From Arenicola marina (taxonomy: Eukaryota; Annelida; Polychaeta; Arenicolidae), in assembly GCA_964019135.1 (NCBI GenBank), contig OZ025263.1:29325639-29389638 (forward strand): a stretch of 64,000 nucleotides of DNA, in the 5' to 3' direction. How positions within the stretch are numbered: position 1 is the first letter of the stretch; every line of letters begins with the position of its first letter. The notes under the pieces were generated by a model, which saw nothing but the letters and a program-made list of their open reading frames with translations, did no database searches and was not told the origin of the DNA. Below are positions 57,470 to 64,000 of this stretch, piece after piece. A program made the position numbers and the translations under genes.

Positions 57470-59138
57470 TTGTACGTTTGTGTCATCTCTCTATCCGTAT
57501 CTCTCTCTTACTCAATGTATTCCAGGTTGGTATCATATATAGTAGGGGCTGCCTCTCTTTGGATGCGACGTCGGGGGACCCCGGTGTCGCAAGTGTTTCT
57601 GGGAGATCAATCCCACATCTTGCCGTAAAAGTTTCTCACCCCATCCAAAAATACATGCCTCCGCCCCTCCTTTTCTTTGATCGGCCCTTCTTGAAAAATG
57701 TCACGCTTAAATATGAAAACTGCCAGTACGCGACATTACATATTAACTTTCGGTGAAAAATTACACAACGCATATCCTGTTATTGACTGATCACATCTTT
57801 ACAAAGGAAATACCATGTCTGCAAGCTCGATTTTGGGGGGCGATGTGGGATTGAATATCCCTATCCCACTATCAAAATTTAACGTTGTGGCTTATGGATA
57901 TTTCAACGTCTTTAGCCACATTTTGTCAATGAAGACAGCAAGCAGCAACACACAGTCGAACAGCCGGATATTTTTATCTCGCGATGACTACTTTGTGATA
58001 TGCTTTCGTGAATAAAGATAATATATTTATGGGCCGGTAGATTATTAATTTTGGAATGTGAGCTTGAACCGTCCCACCCGAACCCCTATAGAACTCTTAG
58101 AAAAAACTGCTTGCGAAATGGAGAAACAATCATAACCAGAAAATAATCGCTAGTTGGCGCCACGGTGATGCCGCGCGCCTGCTACCCTAAGTATTGAAAT
58201 GGCGGAACAAGACGAGTAACATAAGCAACTGTTGCGTAATATGGCTGTCAGGGAAAATACATGCTGATCCGTCTTACAATGGCTTTCTATACATATATGG
58301 TGATACCTTTATCGGAAAACCACACACAATGAAAGCAATGGGACATAAATGGAAGACGCTGTAGGTTATATTTCAATTAGAGAGTGAATCCCATGACCTT
58401 TACCATTTCCTCATGTTAGAGACGCTTTGGACTCTTACGACATACGATAGACACACCGCTGGCATTATGGCGTTGCAGCCGTTAAAACGGAGCATCGCTT
58501 TCTCATAACATGGCGGCCGATTAGTTTTAGTTTTTTCGTCGTCACGGCCCGACGAGGTATTGAGTTGCGACACCACACCCGCCCATGTGTTATTGCGTCA
58601 TCCTGTTACTGATAGCGAGTGACCTTTACCAGGAGTCACACGGAGAATACGTGGTTTTAGACATTTCGCGTTAAGCCATTCAGCGACGGTGTGTCTGGCG
58701 GAGGTTGTAAAGCCACATACCCTTTCCCCGGGCCGTTTTAAGCCGACGTAACAAATTAATGCTAGAAATAAATGGTGTGCTATTTATACTAGGGCATCAA
58801 AGGGTACTGCGGACTAGAGGACTCAGAGCTTCCAGTTTGTAATATTACAAAGATAAATAGTGACAAACGGATTCTTGTTCTGCTCGCGTTCGTCTGAAAG
58901 TATGGAGCTCCTTCTCTTCGAATGCCCGTATACGAGACCCATTTGGCATGAGTTAGATCCTTGGCTCGAGTCCGCATCAGCCAAGACTACCAGTGGATAT
59001 AAAAGTATTAAATAAAAAGACATAAATTGGTCTGTCACAGGTTTATCTCTGTTACGTGACATATGGATCATATGCATATGGCATAATATAAACAAAAAAC
59101 AACAACCCGGTGTCATTCTGAGACTATTCATGATTGTT
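57470..59138. other. Non-coding, no gene recognised
   Basis: Only frames under 115 residues without recognisable domains. Confidence 0.45.
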
Positions 59139-59191
59139 TGGTTGTATAGTCGGGAGGCTTTAGCCACTTTTGGTCATATCACGTCCATGGT
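59139..59191 (-). mobile_element. SINE family A, 3' fragment
   Basis: Minus strand 'gtgatatgaccaaaagtggc' followed by 'taaagcctcccgactatac', the family A tail. Confidence 0.6.
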
Positions 59192-59379
59192 AGGATTTCT
59201 ACGGGATTGAAAAGGTTGTAGGCGTACGGTCCCAGGGGGTCATTTCAGTACTTGCTGTATTGCAAGGCTGGATATGAGAGACAAATGTGTCGAAAATAAT
59301 TTAATCAGTTTATCTAGAAACACATTTTTCCATAAGTAAGTATCGTTATCTTCTGATGTTTATTATTCGGTGCTAAATA

Positions 59380-62300
59380 AAGCTAACATACTCTTAGAGA
59401 TCGGCAAGCCGGCGGCTGTCTGTACCAACATAGTCTTAGCGATCGGCAAGCCGGCGGCTGTCTGTACCAACATAGTCTTAGCGATCGGCAAGCCGGCGGC
59501 TGTCTGTACCAACATACTCTTGGCGATCGGCAAGCCGGCGGCTGTCTGTACCAACATACTCTTAGCGATCGGCAAGCCGGCGGCTGTCTGTACCAACATA
59601 CTCTTAGCGATCGGCAAGCCGGCGGCTGTCTTTACCAACATAGTCTTAGCGATCGGCAAGCCGGCGGCGGTCTGTACCAACATAGTCTTAGCGATCGGCA
59701 AGCCGGCGGCTGTCTGTACCAACATAGTCTTAGCGATCGGCAAGCCGGCGGCTGTCTGTACCAACATAGTCTTAGCGATCGGCAAGCCGGCGACTGTCTG
59801 TACCAACATAGTCTTAGCGATCGGCAAGCCGGCGGCTGTCTGTACCAACATACTCTTAGCGATCGGCAAGCCGGCGGCTGTCTGTACCAACATACTCTTA
59901 GCGACGGGCAAGCCGGCGGCTGTTTGTACCAACATAGTCTTAGCGATCGGCAAGCCGGCGGCTGTCTGTACCAACATAGTCTTAGCGATCGGCAAGCCGG
60001 CGGCTGTCTGTACCAACATACTCTTAGCGATCGGCAAGCCGGCGGCTGTCTGTACCAACATAGTCTTATCGATCGGCAAGCCGGCGGCTGTCTGTACCAA
60101 CATACTCTTAGCGATCGGCAAGCCGGCGGCTGTCTGTACCAACATACTCTTAGCGATCGGCAAGCCGGCGGCTGTCTGTACCAACATACTCTTAGCGATC
60201 GGCAAGCCGGCGGCTGTCTTTACCAACATAGTCCTAGCGATCGGCAAGCCGGCGGCTGTCTGTACCAACATAGTCTTAGCGATCGGCAAGCCGGCGGCTG
60301 TCTGTACCAACATAGTCTTAGCGATCGGCAAGCCGGCGGCTGTCTGTACCAACATAGTCTTAGCGATCGGCAAGCCGGCGGCTGTCTGTACCAACATAGT
60401 CTTAGCGATCGGCAAGCCGGCAGCTGTCTGTGCCAACATACTCTTAGCGATCGGCAAGCCGGCGGCTGTCTGTACCAACATAGTCTTAGCGATCGGCAAG
60501 CCGGCGGCTGTCTGTACCAACATAGTCTTAGCCATCGGCAAGCCGGCGGCTGTTTGTACCAACATAGTCTTAGCGATCGGCAAGCCGGCGGCTGTCTGTA
60601 CCAACATAGTCTTAGCGATCGGCAAGCCGGCGGCTGTCTGTACCAACATACTCTTAAGCTTAGCGATCGGCAAGCCGGCGGCTGTCTGTAACAACATAGT
60701 TTTAGCGATCGGCAAGCCGGCGGCTGTTTGTACCAACATAGTCTTAGCGATCGGCAAGCCGGCGGCTGTCTGTACCAACATACTCTTAGGGATCGGCAAG
60801 CCGGCGGCTGTCTGTACCAACATAGTCTTAGCGATCGGCAAGCCGGCGGCTGTCTGTACCAACATAGTCTTAGCGATCGGCAAGCCGGCGGCTGTGTGTA
60901 CCAACCTACTCTTAGCGATCGGCAAGCCGGCGGCTGTCTGTACCAACATACTCTTAGCGATCGGCAAGCCGGCGGCTGTCTGTACCAACATAGTCTTGGC
61001 GATCGGCAAGCCGGCGGCTGTCTGTACCAACATAGTCTTAGCGATCGGCAAGCCGGCGGCTGTCTGTACCAATATACTCTTGGCGATCGGCAAGCCGGCG
61101 GCTGTCTGTACCAACATAGTCTTAGCGATCGGCAAGCCGGCGGCTGTCTGTACCAACATACTCTTAGCGATCGGCAAGCCGGCGGCTGTCTGTACCAACA
61201 TAGTCTTAGCGATCGGCAAGCCGGCGGCTGTCTGTACCAACATAGTTTTAGCGATCGGCAAGCCGGCGGCTGTCTGTACCAACATAGTCTTAGCGATCGG
61301 CAAGCCGGCGGCTGTCTGTACCAACATACTCTTAAGCTTAGCGATCGGCAAACCGGCGGCTGTCTGTACCAACATAGTCTTAGCGATCGGCAAGCCGGCG
61401 GCTGTTTGTACCAACATAGTCTTAGCGATCGGCAAGCCGGCGGCTGTGTGTACCAACCTACTCTTAGCGATCGGCAAGCCGGCGGCTGTCTGTACCAACA
61501 TACTCCTAGCGATCGGCAAGCCGGCGGCTGTCTGTACCAACATAGTCTTAGCGATCGGCAAGCCGGCGGCTGTCTGTACCAACATACTCTTAGCGATCGG
61601 CAAGCCGGCGGCTGTCTGTACCAACATAGTCTTATCGATCGGCAAGCCGGCGGCTGTCTGTACCAACATACTCTTAGCGATCGGCAAGCCGGCGGCTGTC
61701 TGTACCAACATACTCCTAGCGATCGCCAAGCCGGCGGCTGTCTTTACCAACATATTCCTAGCGATCGGCAAGCCGGCGGCTGTCTGTACCAACATAGTCT
61801 CAGCGATCGGCAAGCCGGCGGCTGTCTGTACCAACATACTCCTAGCGATCGCCAAGCCGGCGGCTGTCTTTACCAACATATTCCTAGCGATCGGCAAGCC
61901 GGCGGCTGTCTGTACCAACATAGTCTCAGCGATCGGCAAGCCGGCGGCTGTCTGTACCAACATAGTCTCAGCGATCGGCAAGCCGGCGGCTGTCTGTACC
62001 AACATACTCTTAGCGATCGGCAAGCCGGCGGCTGTTTGTACCAACATAGTCTTAGCGATCGGCAAGCCGGCGGCTGTCTGTACCAACATAGTCTTAGCGA
62101 TCGGCAAGCCGGCGGCTGTCTTTACCAACATAGTCTTAGCGATCGGCAAGCCGGCGGCTGTCTGTACCAACATACTCTTAGCGATCGGCAAGCCGGCGGC
62201 TGTCTGTACCAACATACTCCTAGCGATCGGCAAGCCGGCGGCTGTCTGTACCAACATACTCCTAGCGATCGGCAAGCCGGCGGCTGTCTGTACCAACATA

Positions 62301-64000
62301 GTCTTAGCGATCGGCAAGCCGGCGGCTGTCTGTACCAACATAGTTTTAGCGATCGGCAAGCCGGCGGCTGTCTGCACCAACATAGTCTTAGCGATCGGCA
62401 CGCCGGCAGCTGTCTGTACCAACATAGTCTTAGCGATCGGCAAGCCGGCGGCTGTCTGTACCAACATAGTCTTAGCGATCGGCAAGCCGGCGGCTGTCTT
62501 TACCAACATAGTCTTAGCGATCGGCAAGCCGGCGGCTGTCTGTACCAACATACTCTTAGCGATCGGCAAGCCGGCGGCTGTCTGTACCAACATACTCCTA
62601 GCGATCGGCAAGCCGGCGGCTGTCTTTACCAACATAGTCCTAGCGATCGCCAAGCCGGCGGCTGTCTGTACCAACATACTCTTAGCGATCGGCAAGCCGG
62701 CGGCTGTCTGTACCAACATAGTCTTAGCGATCGGCAAGCCGGCGGCTGTCTGTACCAACATAGTTTTAGCGATCGGCAAGCCGGCGGCTGTCTGCACCAA
62801 CATAGTCTTAGCGATCGGCAAGCCGGCAGCTGTCTGTACCAACATAGTCTTAGCGATCGGCAAGCCGGCGGCTGTCTGTACCAACATAGTCTTAGCAATC
62901 GGCAAGCCGGCGGCTGTCTGTACCAACATACTCTTAGCGACCGGCAAGCCGGCGGCTGTCTGTACCAACATAGTCTTAGCGATCGGCAAGCCGGCGGCTG
63001 TTTGTACCAACATAGTCTTAGCGATCGGCAAGCCGGCGGCTGTCTGTACCAACATAGTCTTAGCGATCGGCAAGCCGGCGGCTGTCTGTACCAACATAGT
63101 CTTAGCGATCGGCAAGCCGGCGGCTGTCTGTACCAACATACTCTTAAGCTTAGCGATCGGCAAGCCGGCGGCTGTCTGTACCAACATAGTCTTAGCGATC
63201 GGCAAGCCGGCGGCTGTTTGTACCAACATAGTCTTAGCGATCGGCAAGCCGGCGGCTGTCTGTACCAACATACTCTTAGCGATCGGCAAGCCGGCGGCTG
63301 TCTGTACCAACATAGTCTTAGCGATCGGCAAGCCGGCGGCTGTCTGTACCAACATAGTCTTAGCGATCGGCAAGCCGGCGGCTGTGTGTACCAACATACT
63401 CTTAGCGATCGGCAAGCCGGCGGCTCTCTGTACCAACATACTCTTAGCGATCGGCAAGCCGGCGGCTGTCTGTACCAACATACGCTTAGCAACCGGCAAG
63501 CCGACGGCTGTTTGTACCAACATAGTCTTAGCGATCGGCAAGCCGGCGGCTGTCTGTACCAACATAGTCTTAGCGATCGGCAAGCCGGCGGCTGTGTGTA
63601 CCAACATACTCTTAGCGATCGGCAAGCCGGCGGCTCTCTGTACCAACATACTCTTAGCGATCGGCAAGCCGGCGGCTGTCTGTACCAACATACTCTTAGC
63701 GATCGGCAAGCCGGCGGCTCTCTGTACCAACATACTCTGAGCGATCGGCAAGCCGGCGGCTGTCTGTACCAACATAGTCTTAGCGATCGACAAGCCGGCG
63801 GCTGTCTGTACCAACATATTCTTAGCGATCGGCAAGCCGGCGGCTGTCTGTACCAACATATTCTTAGCGATCGGCAAGCCGGCGGCTGTCTGTACCAACA
63901 TACTCTTAGCGATCAGCAAGCCGGCGGCTGTCTGTACCAACATAGTCTTAGCGATCGGCAAGCCGGCGGCTGTCTGTACCAACATAGTCTTAACGATCGG
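59380..64000. repeat. 42-bp satellite, ~110 units, continues past the window
   Basis: Unit contains 'cttagcgatcggcaagcc', 'ggcggctgtctg' and 'taccaacatagt'. The period is 42 bases throughout, except for three 6-base insertions (aagctt) at about 60653, 61331 and 63143. Spacings between these are 678 and 1812 (16 and 43 units plus 6). Unit variants recur in blocks; for example, a three-unit block repeats 126 bases apart at 61711 and 61837, showing higher-order expansion. Both strands stay open for very long distances (minus 63985-59363, 14-residue repeat MLVQTAAGLPIAKT; plus 59370-63740, LAIGKPAAVCTNIV). Changes between units include many amino-acid-altering ones in either frame, so I read it as satellite DNA, not a gene, but coding is not excluded. 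Confidence 0.96.

Noticed and set aside
59380-64000. Regular direct repeats that might suggest a CRISPR array
   Set aside because: There are no unique spacers: the whole 42-base unit is repeated head to tail. All other features are eukaryotic.

Overview
This is a gene-poor, repeat-rich piece of a eukaryotic nuclear genome. Several things point to a marine invertebrate, most likely a spiralian and probably a mollusc: tRNA-derived SINEs, an I-group non-LTR retrotransposon with a CCHC 'gag' ORF1, G-rich minisatellites, a divergent FoxQ2-like forkhead gene, and a GPCR-like first exon with a splice donor. That placement is inference. A run of exactly 200 N at 44576-44775 shows the window comes from a scaffolded assembly.

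Layout. 1-997: end of a TGACGTCA-bearing minisatellite plus flank. 998-7778: a near full-length but dead LINE on the minus strand, with a 14-bp target-site duplication, a broken ORF1, a broken ORF2 (endonuclease, reverse transcriptase, RNase H) and a 929-bp tandem duplication of its 3' end. 7793-20758: non-coding sequence in two diverged copies of one unit. The flank at 60-997 matches 14660-15113, and 8645-13135 matches 16660-20758, with the 21-bp TGACGTCA array at 14009-14646 between them. 20759-35000: non-coding, with a roughly 1.6-kb TIR transposon (24459-26066), an 11-bp array (27855-28633), a perfect 23-bp hairpin (32427-32478), an inverted dispersed repeat pair and a possible LTR remnant. 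35503-35713: a likely first coding exon of a class A GPCR, followed by a presumptive intron holding a 2.2-kb G-rich minisatellite (36470-38650).

39678-43607 and 44776-48664 are near-identical direct copies on either side of the N gap, which may be an uncollapsed haplotype or a real duplication. Between them, next to the gap, lies a single-exon FoxQ2-like gene (minus strand, 43690 into the gap). A 27-bp minisatellite has 5 units in the left copy and 26 in the right. 49204-59362 is gene-free, with SINEs, a 13-bp G-rich minisatellite (54668-55790) and a 69-bp array (56262-56632). 59380-64000 is a 42-bp satellite of about 110 units that runs off the window and leaves very long reading frames open on both strands.

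Only two cellular genes can be supported (the Fox gene and the GPCR exon). Nothing shows that they act together. The rest is mobile elements, their remains and tandem repeats.
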